Below are positions 36,385 through 44,418 of a stretch of 64,000 nt of DNA, one piece after another (within the stretch, counting starts at the first letter, position 1; every line of letters begins with the position of its first letter). The stretch covers positions 89,585 to 153,584 of the forward strand of contig JAYZUZ010000006.1 in the NCBI GenBank assembly GCA_036156195.1. The letters are read 5' to 3'. The position numbers and the translations under genes were made by a program. The notes below the pieces were generated by a model. The model searched no databases. It was given only the letters and a program-made list of their open reading frames with translations, and was not told the origin of the DNA. The DNA is from Abyssibacter sp036156195 (GTDB lineage Bacteria > Pseudomonadota > Gammaproteobacteria > Nevskiales > OUC007).

Positions 36385-38364
36385 CTATGCCGCGCGGACC
36401 TGTTCGAACGTAGCGGCAAGCTCTCCCGCATCCAGAATCAGCGAGACCCGGCCATTGCCCAGAATGGTCGCGCCTGAGACTCCAAACACGCTGCCGTAGT
36501 GTTCTTCGAGATTCTTGATGACCACCTGCTGGTGACCCAGCAACTCATCAACCTGCAAGGCAACCCGCTTGCCCTCGCTCTCGACGATGACCAACACACT
36601 GGCCGCCAGTGCCTGCTGCGCACCGGCCACGCCAAAGGCCTGATGCAATCGAAGAATGGGGATGTATTCACCGCGCACGCGGACCATCTCCGCCTGCCCG
36701 GTAATGCGTTTGATGTCGGCGGCGGCGGGCTGCAGCGATTCGCAGACCACGTTCAGGGGAATGACGTAAGTCTCGTCACCGACACCGACCAACATGCCGT
36801 CGAGAATGGCCAGGGTCAGCGGCAGGCGGATTTCGACACGCGTGCCCTGTCCGGCCTGAGACGACAGCGTGACCTGCCCGCCCAGCCCCACAATGTTGCG
36901 CTTGACGACATCCATGCCAACACCGCGCCCGGACAGGTCGGTCACCGCTTCCGCAGTGGAGAATCCGGGTGCGAACAACAGCTGCCAGACGTCGGCGTCA
37001 GACATGTCGTCGCTGACCGCCAGGCCGGACTGCCTCGCCTTATCGAGAATGCGCTGACGATTCAGGCCCGCGCCGTCATCCATCACTTCGATGACGATGA
37101 ACCCGCCTTCGTGCGCGGCCTTCAATGTGATGTGACCCTTGGCCGGCTTGCCGGCGGCCTCGCGCCGCTCCGGTGATTCGATGCCGTGATCGATGCTGTT
37201 ACGCACGATATGTGTCAGCGGATCGACAATCTTCTCGGTCACGCTGCGATCCAGCTCGGTTCCCTCGCCCTCCATATGCAGCTCAACCTGCTTGCCCAAC
37301 TGCGTCGCCACGTCACGGACCACGCGCGGAAACCGCTTGAACACCGAGTCAATCACAACCATGCGCGTCGACAGCACGGCGTCCTGCAAATCGCGGGTGT
37401 TGCGAGCCAGCGTTTCCAGGCCTGCAATCAGTCGCTCGTGGTGGACCGGGTCCAGCTCGTGACCCGCCTGGTTGAGCATGGACTGGGTAATGACCAGCTC
37501 GCCGACCAGGTTGATGAGTGTGTCGATCTTGTCGACGCCGACACGCAGCGTGCTGCTGGCTGCCGGCGGGTGAACGGGGTTGCTCCGGCTCGGGGGCGCC
37601 TTGTGCTCAGGCACTTCTGCCAGCTTGGGCAGGGTTCCCAGTTCGGGGTCATCCACCAGGTGTTGGGGCGTCAGCGCCAGGTCGCACTCGTCCTCGATCC
37701 AGGCAAACGCATCACGGACCTGCGTTTCGGGGACCGGTGCCAGCAGGTCCAGCACCCAGTGTCCGTAGCAAAGCGTCGGATCGATGGCTGCAAGATCCGG
37801 CAGCTCGCTGTAGTCAGGCGTAGCGGTGAACTCGCCCATGCCTGCCAACTCTCGGAAGACATGTAGCGGATCGTTGCCGGTACTGAACAGGTCTGCATGG
37901 GGCCGGAAGGCAATGCGCCAGCCCGCCACCGCCAGCGCAGGGGTGACGTCCTGATCGTCATCATCGGCGACCGGCGTTGCCTCCAGCACGGCTAGAAGCT
38001 CGCGCTGCACCGCGTGATGCCGGGCCACATCGATCTCTGCGCCGGCCTGGGCATCGTCAAACATCGCCCGCAAGCTATCGACGGAGCGCAGCAGCAGGTC
38101 AACAAGCGCAGGGTCTGCCTGACGGGCGCCGCTACGCAGGTCGTCCAGCAGCGTTTCAACGACATGCGTGAACTGACTGATCGGCTCAAAGCCGAACGTA
38201 CCTGCCCCGCCCTTGATCGAATGCGCCGCCCGGAAGATGGCGTTGATCGCTTCGGCATCCAGTGCCGAGGGGTCCATGGCCAGCAAGCCGGATTCCATGA
38301 CATCCAGCCCTTCCAGACTCTCTTCGAAGAAGGTCTGCTGGAACTGCTGCATGTCGATGCTCAT
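36385..38364 (-). CDS. cheA: Chemotaxis histidine kinase CheA of the F7-like cluster
   Basis: CheA autophosphorylates in response to receptors and passes phosphate to CheY and CheB. The 659-residue kinase has the P1 domain with acceptor His48 in RAAHSIKGGAGTFGF, a P2-like region (~150-230), the P3 dimerisation helices, the P4 ATPase domain (HIVRNSIDHGIE, DDGAGLN, FSTAEAVTDLSGRGVGMDV) and the P5 CheW-like domain. It follows a cheY-like gene and precedes cheW and the PAS receptor, and is distinct from the F6-like cheA at 42.4 kb. Confidence 0.95.
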   Translation of the reverse strand: MSIDMQQFQQTFFEESLEGLDVMESGLLAMDPSALDAEAINAIFRAAHSIKGGAGTFGFEPISQFTHVVETLLDDLRSGARQADPALVDLLLRSVDSLRAMFDDAQAGAEIDVARHHAVQRELLAVLEATPVADDDDQDVTPALAVAGWRIAFRPHADLFSTGNDPLHVFRELAGMGEFTATPDYSELPDLAAIDPTLCYGHWVLDLLAPVPETQVRDAFAWIEDECDLALTPQHLVDDPELGTLPKLAEVPEHKAPPSRSNPVHPPAASSTLRVGVDKIDTLINLVGELVITQSMLNQAGHELDPVHHERLIAGLETLARNTRDLQDAVLSTRMVVIDSVFKRFPRVVRDVATQLGKQVELHMEGEGTELDRSVTEKIVDPLTHIVRNSIDHGIESPERREAAGKPAKGHITLKAAHEGGFIVIEVMDDGAGLNRQRILDKARQSGLAVSDDMSDADVWQLLFAPGFSTAEAVTDLSGRGVGMDVVKRNIVGLGGQVTLSSQAGQGTRVEIRLPLTLAILDGMLVGVGDETYVIPLNVVCESLQPAAADIKRITGQAEMVRVRGEYIPILRLHQAFGVAGAQQALAASVLVIVESEGKRVALQVDELLGHQQVVIKNLEEHYGSVFGVSGATILGNGRVSLILDAGELAATFEQVRAA

Positions 38365-38398
38365 GGGCGCGACGCCTTGTCGGTGGAGGGTGAGTCGA

Positions 38399-38761
38399 TC
38401 AGTTCAGAACGCGCTGGACCACGGAGATGAGCTGGTCCGGGTTAAAAGGCTTGACCAGCCAGCCGGTCGCGCCGGCCTGCTTGCCTTCGGCCTTTTTGTC
38501 GGCGCCGGCTTCGGTTGTCAGGATGAGCAGGGGCGTGAACTTGTAGCTGTCCAGCCCGCGCAGCTCGCGCACCAGCGTGATGCCATCCATATTCGGCATG
38601 TTCACGTCGGCCAGCACCAGCGAGTAGGCATTGGATTTGGCCTTGTCCAGCGCCACCTGGCCGTCCTCGGCTTCTTCCACGTCAAACCCGGCATCGCGCA
38701 GGGTGTAGGCCACCATCTGGCGCATGGAGGGCGAGTCGTCTACGGCAAGAATCTTCTTCAT
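38399..38761 (-). CDS. cheY: CheY-like single-domain response regulator (F7-like cluster)
   Basis: This 120-residue receiver has the acidic pair in ILAVDDSPSMRQM, the phosphoacceptor Asp in LVLADVNMPNMDG, Thr in LILTTEAG and Lys in WLVKPFNPD. It lies directly upstream of the F7-like cheA and is the likely phosphate acceptor of that kinase. It differs from the flagellar cheY at 45.0 kb, so the two pathways may have separate outputs. Confidence 0.93.
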   Translation of the reverse strand: MKKILAVDDSPSMRQMVAYTLRDAGFDVEEAEDGQVALDKAKSNAYSLVLADVNMPNMDGITLVRELRGLDSYKFTPLLILTTEAGADKKAEGKQAGATGWLVKPFNPDQLISVVQRVLN

Positions 38762-39069
38762 TAGTGGGTCTCCGAATCGGTCTGGAGGGAGTCGAGGGCA
38801 AGCAGGGATTCAAGACCCAGCAAGCGGGCGCCATCTCTGAGCACATCCGATGCGGCCGTCCACCGGGTCTGGCGGCCACAGCGGGCACGTTCGGTGACGA
38901 AGCTGGCGAGCAACTGCAGCCCTGGCGTATCGACACGAACAATGTGTCGACCGTCCAGGGTGACGGGACCTTCACTGCGGCGGGCTTCCATGAGCCGGGC
39001 GTGCAGCGTCGAGATCTCGCGTATGGACAACTCGCCATCCAGGTCAAGCTTCAGTGCGGTTTGGGACAT
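38761..39069 (-). CDS. STAS-domain protein
   Basis: This small protein (102 residues from MSQTALKLD) has a STAS fold of the anti-sigma-factor-antagonist type, with LKLDLDGELSIREISTLHARLM and the LDGRHIVRVDTPGLQLLASF strand-turn segment. In the usual serine phosphosite position it has DTPGLQ, with threonine instead of serine. The chosen ATG has GGGAG six bases upstream. An in-frame GTG at 39138, overlapping the upstream stop, would add 23 polar residues. STAS genes precede cheY-cheA in many F7-type clusters, possibly in localisation or signalling. Confidence 0.82.
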   Translation of the reverse strand: MSQTALKLDLDGELSIREISTLHARLMEARRSEGPVTLDGRHIVRVDTPGLQLLASFVTERARCGRQTRWTAASDVLRDGARLLGLESLLALDSLQTDSETH

Positions 39070-39137
39070 GACAATCTCCCGCGGGGTCTTGTCTGCCTTA
39101 TCGGCAGACTCGGAGGGTTCTGTAGTGCGGATCTCCA

Positions 39138-39563
39138 CTAGTGGGCCTGCGCACTCGTGGGCTCCAGCCGCGCGATTAATCGCGCCTCGGCCGGTGTCAG
39201 CCCGTATTCCTTGACGAGCAGATCTGTCGCGATGCCATCACGCGCCAGGCTGCGGGCATGTTCCAGGCCCCAGCGCCGTTCCAGCGCGCGTTGGGCATCC
39301 GCCACGGCATCGAGCTGCGTCATCGTCTCGCGCAGGTCATCACGCCCGGCGGACTGGGCAGCGATGTGGTTGCACTCCACCCGCAACTGCTGAATGGCAC
39401 GGCCCAGCGCGCCGACGGTTGCGCGGTCTGCTGTCTGCTGACCGATCAACTGCTGCTGCGCCTCGGCCAGTCGCTGCAATCGCTGGGTCACCAGCCACAG
39501 ACCGGCCACACAGGCGCAGCCCATGACACTGGCGCCCAGAGTGACGAGCAGTTCGGGGGCCAT
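39138..39563 (-). CDS. DUF2802 family protein
   Basis: This 141-residue protein has one N-terminal membrane helix (about residues 5-26) followed by a coiled coil (QRLQRLAEAQQQLIGQQTADR onward) and the conserved C-terminal KEYGLTPAEARLIARLE. DUF2802 proteins are encoded after cheW in polar flagellar loci such as those of Pseudomonas, and their function is not known. Its ATG overlaps the cheW stop (TGATG). Confidence 0.88.
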   Translation of the reverse strand: MAPELLVTLGASVMGCACVAGLWLVTQRLQRLAEAQQQLIGQQTADRATVGALGRAIQQLRVECNHIAAQSAGRDDLRETMTQLDAVADAQRALERRWGLEHARSLARDGIATDLLVKEYGLTPAEARLIARLEPTSAQAH

Positions 39564-40066
39564 CAGACCAGCGCTCCGATCCGACCCAGCACGGCCTGCA
39601 CATCCAGCACCAGCAACGGATAGTCCTTGCGCTGAAAAACGCCCGCTACGGGCAGTGCCTGGGTGTTGTCAGCGACTTTGGGGGCGGGTTCGAACAGGCG
39701 ATCCGGCGCATTCCACACATCACCCACGGCATCCACCGTCAGGCCGACCGGTTCACCCGTCACATCGGTGACCAGCACCCGCTGCTGGTCGCTGTGCTCG
39801 GGCACGGGCCGGTTCAGCATGGTGTGCAACGACAGCACAGTGACAATGGCCCCGCGCAGGTTAATGACGCCCAGCATCCAGTTCGGCGCCCCCGGTACGG
39901 GTGTCGGCTCGCAGGGCCGGAGAATCTCCCGGATCTGGTCAATCTCGATGGCGTAGCGATTTTCCAGCAGGCTGAATGTCAGCCAGCGCGTAGTCGGCTC
40001 CGGGGCCTCAGCCTCGATATCGACCGAGGTCTGGAACAGTTTCTCCATCAGGGCTGGGCTGGACAT
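39563..40066 (-). CDS. cheW: Chemotaxis coupling protein CheW (F6-like cluster)
   Basis: This 167-residue CheW has the domain starting at TRWLTFSLLENRYAIEIDQIREIL and the GVINLRGAIVTVLSLH segment. The start MSSPALMEKLF lies one base after the motD stop; the frame is open further upstream into motD without similarity. It probably couples receptors to the CheA at 42.4 kb. A separate cheW (35.8 kb) belongs to the F7-like part. Confidence 0.93.
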   Translation of the reverse strand: MSSPALMEKLFQTSVDIEAEAPEPTTRWLTFSLLENRYAIEIDQIREILRPCEPTPVPGAPNWMLGVINLRGAIVTVLSLHTMLNRPVPEHSDQQRVLVTDVTGEPVGLTVDAVGDVWNAPDRLFEPAPKVADNTQALPVAGVFQRKDYPLLVLDVQAVLGRIGALV

Positions 40067-40067
40067 C

Positions 40068-40979
40068 TCAAACGCCTTCGCGTGAATCTCGGCCCTGTGC
40101 TGCAGGATTCGGACCGCGGCGTGTCGCCGGTTCCGCACCCGGCCCACTGGCCCGTCGCGCCATGCTGGCAGCCGTCGGGCGCGGACCGCGCTGGCCCGGC
40201 GCCTCGCCGATCACCAGCACCACGCGGCGGTTGCGGGCGCGACCGGCCACCGTGTCGTTGGCGGCAATCGGCTGAAATTCCCCGTAGCCCTGCACACTTA
40301 GCCGCTTCGGGCCGATGCCGCTATCGGTGAGCAAGCGGACGACACTGACGGCCCGCGCCGCCGACAGTTCCCAGTTCGACGGGTAGCGCAGGGTCCGAAT
40401 CGGCTGATCATCCGTATGCCCTTCGACCGTGATGCCGTTGGGGTATGGCGTCAGAATTCCGGCGAGATGCCGGATCAACGTCTCGGCCTCCGTCGAAATG
40501 TCGGCGACACCGCTGGCAAACAGCAGATCGGCGTCGAGTTCCACCTCCAGCCCCCTGGCCGTGCGCTTGACGAACACCTGCTCGGAAAAAATCCTGCGCC
40601 GCAGATCGCGGACCACGGCCTCTTCCAGCAAATCCAGCGTACTCACCCCCGGCGCCTCGTCCGGGTCACGCACCGCCGGTTGCACCGCTGCGGACTGGGC
40701 GAAGGTCGGCGAATCAAACGCCGATGGGGACTCGACCAGATGCCGGCCCGCCTTCATCGGCGTACCGCTGCTCAGGGTGGGGTCGATGGTGCGTGGCGCA
40801 CCGGCAAACGCCGCGTTCAGCGCATCCGACAAGACCCGGTACTTGCCTTCGTTGGCCGTTGAGGTCGCATACATCACCACGAAAAATGCAAGCAGCAGCG
40901 TGACGAGATCGCCGTAGGGGATGGCCCAGCTCTCGGTATTGGCATGCTCGTCCAGCAGTGAGGGCCTGCGGCGTGCCAC
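40068..40979 (-). CDS. motD: Flagellar stator protein MotD (MotB family)
   Basis: MotD is the peptidoglycan-binding half of a proton-driven stator. The 303-residue protein has one N-terminal membrane helix with the essential aspartate (AIPYGDLVTLLLAFFVVMYA), a plug/linker region, and a C-terminal OmpA-like domain (TVEGHTDDQPI, NWELSAARAVSVVRLL, NRRVVLVIG). The C-terminal ~40 residues are a Pro/Arg/Ala-rich tail beyond the OmpA domain. It starts with GTG overlapping the motC stop. MotC/MotD are the second stator pair of Pseudomonas-type flagella. Confidence 0.93.
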   Translation of the reverse strand: MARRRPSLLDEHANTESWAIPYGDLVTLLLAFFVVMYATSTANEGKYRVLSDALNAAFAGAPRTIDPTLSSGTPMKAGRHLVESPSAFDSPTFAQSAAVQPAVRDPDEAPGVSTLDLLEEAVVRDLRRRIFSEQVFVKRTARGLEVELDADLLFASGVADISTEAETLIRHLAGILTPYPNGITVEGHTDDQPIRTLRYPSNWELSAARAVSVVRLLTDSGIGPKRLSVQGYGEFQPIAANDTVAGRARNRRVVLVIGEAPGQRGPRPTAASMARRASGPGAEPATRRGPNPAAQGRDSREGV

Positions 40980-41716
40980 TACTTAAAGCCCTGCAAGCGG
41001 GATTCGATCATGCTGGGATGCTCGCCATCGGCGATCGCGACCAGCCCTTCGATGAGCAGCTCGCGATGGCGCGACTGGCCCGCCACCGTAGCCTTGAGCT
41101 TGGAGGCCATCGGCAGAAACAGCAGATTGGCCAGACCGATGCCGTACACCGTGGCGACAAAGGCAGCCGCAATCCCCGCCCCCAGCTTGTCGGGGTCGCT
41201 CAGGTTCTGCATCACGGCCATCAACCCCATGACCGCCCCGATGATGCCCATGGTGGGCGCGTAAGTGCCCATGCCTTCGAACACACGGGCCGCTGCCACA
41301 TCGCGGCCTTCCAGCGTGTCCAGCTCGACGTCCAGGGCCGCACGGATCTGGGCCGGCTCGGCACCGTCCACCAGCATCTGCAGACCACGCCGCACAAACG
41401 GGTCAGTGACCGAGCCCACCACCGACTCCAGTCCAAGCAGGCCGTGCTGGCGTACGCGTCGCGCCCACAACACCACGGTTTGAATCTGGGTGTCGACATC
41501 CAGTCGCGGCGGGCGGAAGACCCAGCGCGCCATGCCCAGCGCCCGCCGGAAGGTCTCACCCGGCGTCTGAACCAGAATGGCCGCAATCGTCCCCACGATG
41601 ACAATCACAAACGCAGCGGGACTGATGAGCGCACCCACACCGCTGCCCTTGAGGGTGCTGCCCCCAAAGACGGCGCCTAGCGCCAGCAGCAGGCCTGCGA
41701 TACTCAGCTTGTCCAT
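40979..41716 (-). CDS. motC: Flagellar stator protein MotC (MotA family)
   Basis: MotC forms the ion channel of the stator with MotD. The 245-residue protein starts at MDKLSIAGLLLALGAVFGGS (TM1), has a second helix (AAFVIVIVGTIAAILVQTP), a cytoplasmic loop with the charged residues that touch FliG, and the paired C-terminal helices with APTMGIIGAVMGLMAVM and FVATVYGIGLANLLFLPMA. The frame extends upstream, but the family start and a FliA promoter upstream favour this ATG. It begins the motC-motD-cheW run. Confidence 0.94.
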   Translation of the reverse strand: MDKLSIAGLLLALGAVFGGSTLKGSGVGALISPAAFVIVIVGTIAAILVQTPGETFRRALGMARWVFRPPRLDVDTQIQTVVLWARRVRQHGLLGLESVVGSVTDPFVRRGLQMLVDGAEPAQIRAALDVELDTLEGRDVAAARVFEGMGTYAPTMGIIGAVMGLMAVMQNLSDPDKLGAGIAAAFVATVYGIGLANLLFLPMASKLKATVAGQSRHRELLIEGLVAIADGEHPSMIESRLQGFK

Positions 41717-41787
41717 GCGTGGGGTCTCGAAACCGGACGGAACTCGGGCAAACATCCGGCAACGCGGGGTTCGCCGGCACTGTGTGG

Positions 41788-41814
41788 TTGTCGGCGCAGG
41801 CGTCAATTTCTTGA
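41788..41814 (-). promoter_or_regulatory. Sigma-28 (FliA) promoter of the motC operon
   Basis: The minus strand reads TCAA, 15 bases, then GCCGACAA, which matches TAAA-N15-GCCGATAA at 10 of 12 positions. It lies about 72 bases upstream of motC, in the gap created by the inverted acetyltransferase gene. It would give the motC-to-cheB gene run its own flagellar-class promoter. Confidence 0.75.
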
Positions 41815-41887
41815 ACCCGGGCAGGCGCATGTGGCGCAATTCCCACCCGGCCCACAACCCTGGACACGCCCGGTGCCCACCGCTCCA

Positions 41888-42355
41888 ATGGAACTACGCA
41901 AAGCGCTCGCGGAGGAGGCGCCGGCTCTGCACGCCCTGCTAAGGCGATCCGTACAGGCCCTGGCCGCCAATCACTACTCTGCAGAAGCCCTGGCCGCCTG
42001 GGCGCCGGCCTCGATCGATCAGCAGGCCTGGGCAGCACGCCTGGCAGGCCAATCCACGCTCGTGGCCTGGCGCAACGCGGCGATGGCGGGGTTTATCAGC
42101 TATGACGCCACGGGTTACATCGACCTGCTCTACACCGACCCCGACCATGCGCGGCAAGGGGTGGCCCGTGCATTGCTGCGCAGCGCCGAAGCCGCGCTGC
42201 GGGCGCAGGCTGTGGAGGCCCTGACCACGGCAGCCAGCCGGGTGGCCATGCCGGTCTTTCGCGCACAGGGGTTCACCATCACCGCCGAAGAGCGAGTCCG
42301 GCGCGCTGGCGTGGAGATTGCGCGTTACCGCATGCGTAAATCAGTGGGTCCCTAG
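41888..42355 (+). CDS. GNAT family N-acetyltransferase
   Basis: This 155-residue GNAT-fold enzyme transfers acetyl groups from acetyl-CoA to an unknown amine. Visible features are MELRKALAEEAPALHALLRR (strand 1 and helix 1), YIDLLYTDPDHARQGVARALL (strand 4 and the Q/R-x-x-G-x-A CoA loop) and FRAQGFTI near the C-terminus. It is the only plus-strand gene inside the chemotaxis locus. Its TAG stop overlaps the cheA stop on the opposite strand at a shared CTAG, and it occupies the place of cheB in Pseudomonas-type loci. Confidence 0.88.
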   Translation: MELRKALAEEAPALHALLRRSVQALAANHYSAEALAAWAPASIDQQAWAARLAGQSTLVAWRNAAMAGFISYDATGYIDLLYTDPDHARQGVARALLRSAEAALRAQAVEALTTAASRVAMPVFRAQGFTITAEERVRRAGVEIARYRMRKSVGP

Positions 42356-44355
42356 AACAGTTCCAGGTCCATGTCGTCGTCGCTGGCGGCAGCGACCTCG
42401 GCCGCTGGCATCGGCGGCGGCGCCGATCGCGCAACGGAATACGCCGGCGAGACTTGATTCAGCAATCCGGGCAAATCCAGCACCAGGGCAATGCCGCCAT
42501 CGCCGGTGACGCTGGCACCGGCAATCCCGGCCAACCCACCCATCATCTTGCCGAGGGGCTTGACCACGATTTCCTCGCGGCCGGGCACATCGTCGACCAG
42601 CAGGGCCCGGCGCTCCCGGCCCACATCCACCACCACGCAGTGCTGCTGCTCGGCGGTGGATGCACGACCCACCCAGTGCTCCATGCGGATCAGCGCGATC
42701 ACGTCTTCTTCCCGACGCAATACCTCCCGGCTGCCCATGCACTCGACGCGTGAGCTGTCAAAGCGCGACACGTCCTCGATGGCCGTCACTGGAATGGCGA
42801 ATTCACGACCGCTGACCGTGACCATGAGCGCCGGCAAAATCGCCAGCGTGAGCGGCAGCCGAATCAAAAAGGCCGACCCCTCACCGACTTCCGAGGTGAT
42901 CTCGACACTGCCGTTGAGTTCGATGATCTTGGAACGCACGACATCCATGCCCACGCCCCGGCCGGAGACTTCCGACACCGCATCACGGGTGGAGAAACCG
43001 GGCCGGAAAATCAGATCCAGACACTCCTGACCATCCAGGCGTGCGGCTGACTCCCGGTCGATCACACCTTTTTCGATGGCCTTGGCGCGGATGACCGAGG
43101 GATCGATCCCGGCGCCGTCGTCACGAATCTCGATATGAATATGGTCCCCCACCTGCTGGGCGGCGAGTGTCAGCCGGCCGCACTCGGGCTTGCGCGCCTC
43201 CAGGCGCTTGGCGGGCATTTCGACGCCGTGATCCACAGCGTTGCGGACCAGATGAACCAGTGGCTCGGACAGCGATTCGACCAGGGTGCGGTCCAATTCG
43301 GTGTCCTCACCTTCCAGTACCACCTCGATCTTCTTGTTCAGCGTGCGCGACAAGTCGCGAACAATCTTCGGAATCTTCGAAAAGACTTTGCGCACTGGCT
43401 GCATGCGCATGAGCATGACGGAGCTTTGCAGGCCCGTGGTCACCTGATCCAGGTGCCCCAACGTGCGGTCCAGCAGCGGGTCGTCGACGGTCTCGCGCAG
43501 GCGCTTGAGCCGGTTGCGCACCAGCACCAGCTCGCCAACCTGATTGACCACGGCATCGAGGCGATCCGTATCGATGCGGATGGATGTTTCCACCCGCGCC
43601 TTCTTGGGGGCGGCATCGGCCGGCCGGCTGGCCGGCGCAGCAGCCGGCCGAGCGGCAGGTGGCGGAGCTGCAGCCTGGGTTGCAGGCGGCACCTCGGCGA
43701 CCGGGGCGGCGGGCTCCGGGCCGTGAAAGGCGTCGAGCAAGGCCTCGAAGTCATCATCGCTGATCGGCTCACCGGTTTCTTCACCGAGAATCGCGTCGAC
43801 ATCCACCTCGCGGTCGGCGCGGCCGGTCGCAGCCGTCTCGGGGCCGTGAAAGGCGTCGCGCAGGGCCTCGAAATCATCATCGCTAATGGGTTCGCCGGTC
43901 TCCTCACCGAGGATGGCATCGACGTCCACCGTTCGCTCCGGGGCGGGCTGGGCCCGCGGTTCGGTCGCGGCCGGCGACTCCCCACGGCAGGCCGCTTCCA
44001 GTGACGCTATCAGTGCCGGATCCGCGGGTGTGATCGCCTCGCCGTTGGACAACTCGGCCAATGCGTTGTCCAGCCAGGTCACGCTTTGCGAAATGCCGTC
44101 GATGATCTCGGGACTGATATCCAGCGCGCCGGTGCGCACGGCGCCCATGAGCTCCTCGGCAGCGTGGCACAAATCCACCATGGGCTGGATTTCGAGAAAC
44201 CCGGCACTGCCCTTCATGGTGTGGAAGACGCGGAACAGCGCGTTGAGCTGCTCGGGGTCGGCGTCGGACTGTTCAAAGGCGACGATCTGTTCGCCGAGGG
44301 CGTCGACCATGTCGCCCGCCTCGGTCAGAAAGTCAGCCAGCAGTTCTTGATCCAT
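42352..44355 (-). CDS. cheA: Chemotaxis histidine kinase CheA of the flagellar (F6-like) cluster
   Basis: This 667-residue kinase has P1 with acceptor His45 (RVFHTMKGSAGF), the P3-P4-P5 core (LVRNAVDHGVE, DDGAGID, FSTRDAVSEVSGRGVGMDV), and no recognisable globular P2 domain. Residues ~125-250 are instead a low-complexity linker carrying two near-identical 31-residue repeats (143-173 and 184-214), each containing ISDDDFEAL-DAFHG, similar to the CheY-binding N-terminus of FliM. The C-terminus ends DDDMDLELF. It lies with cheY and cheZ and probably controls the flagellar motor. Confidence 0.94.
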   Translation of the reverse strand: MDQELLADFLTEAGDMVDALGEQIVAFEQSDADPEQLNALFRVFHTMKGSAGFLEIQPMVDLCHAAEELMGAVRTGALDISPEIIDGISQSVTWLDNALAELSNGEAITPADPALIASLEAACRGESPAATEPRAQPAPERTVDVDAILGEETGEPISDDDFEALRDAFHGPETAATGRADREVDVDAILGEETGEPISDDDFEALLDAFHGPEPAAPVAEVPPATQAAAPPPAARPAAAPASRPADAAPKKARVETSIRIDTDRLDAVVNQVGELVLVRNRLKRLRETVDDPLLDRTLGHLDQVTTGLQSSVMLMRMQPVRKVFSKIPKIVRDLSRTLNKKIEVVLEGEDTELDRTLVESLSEPLVHLVRNAVDHGVEMPAKRLEARKPECGRLTLAAQQVGDHIHIEIRDDGAGIDPSVIRAKAIEKGVIDRESAARLDGQECLDLIFRPGFSTRDAVSEVSGRGVGMDVVRSKIIELNGSVEITSEVGEGSAFLIRLPLTLAILPALMVTVSGREFAIPVTAIEDVSRFDSSRVECMGSREVLRREEDVIALIRMEHWVGRASTAEQQHCVVVDVGRERRALLVDDVPGREEIVVKPLGKMMGGLAGIAGASVTGDGGIALVLDLPGLLNQVSPAYSVARSAPPPMPAAEVAAASDDDMDLELF
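43714..43929 (-). repeat. Duplicated 93-bp coding repeat in the cheA linker
   Basis: Two copies of a 31-codon unit (43837-43929 and 43714-43806, period 123 bases) encode the same peptide except Arg versus Leu at one place (FEALR / FEALL). Many third-codon positions differ, so the copies are not recent at the DNA level but are conserved at protein level. Each contains the FliM-like motif ISDDDFEAL. Confidence 0.9.
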
Positions 44356-44418
44356 GGGTCGGCCTCTGACGACATCACTGTGCGGCGCCAGTCCCGGGAG
44401 CGGGACGGCAACTCGCGT

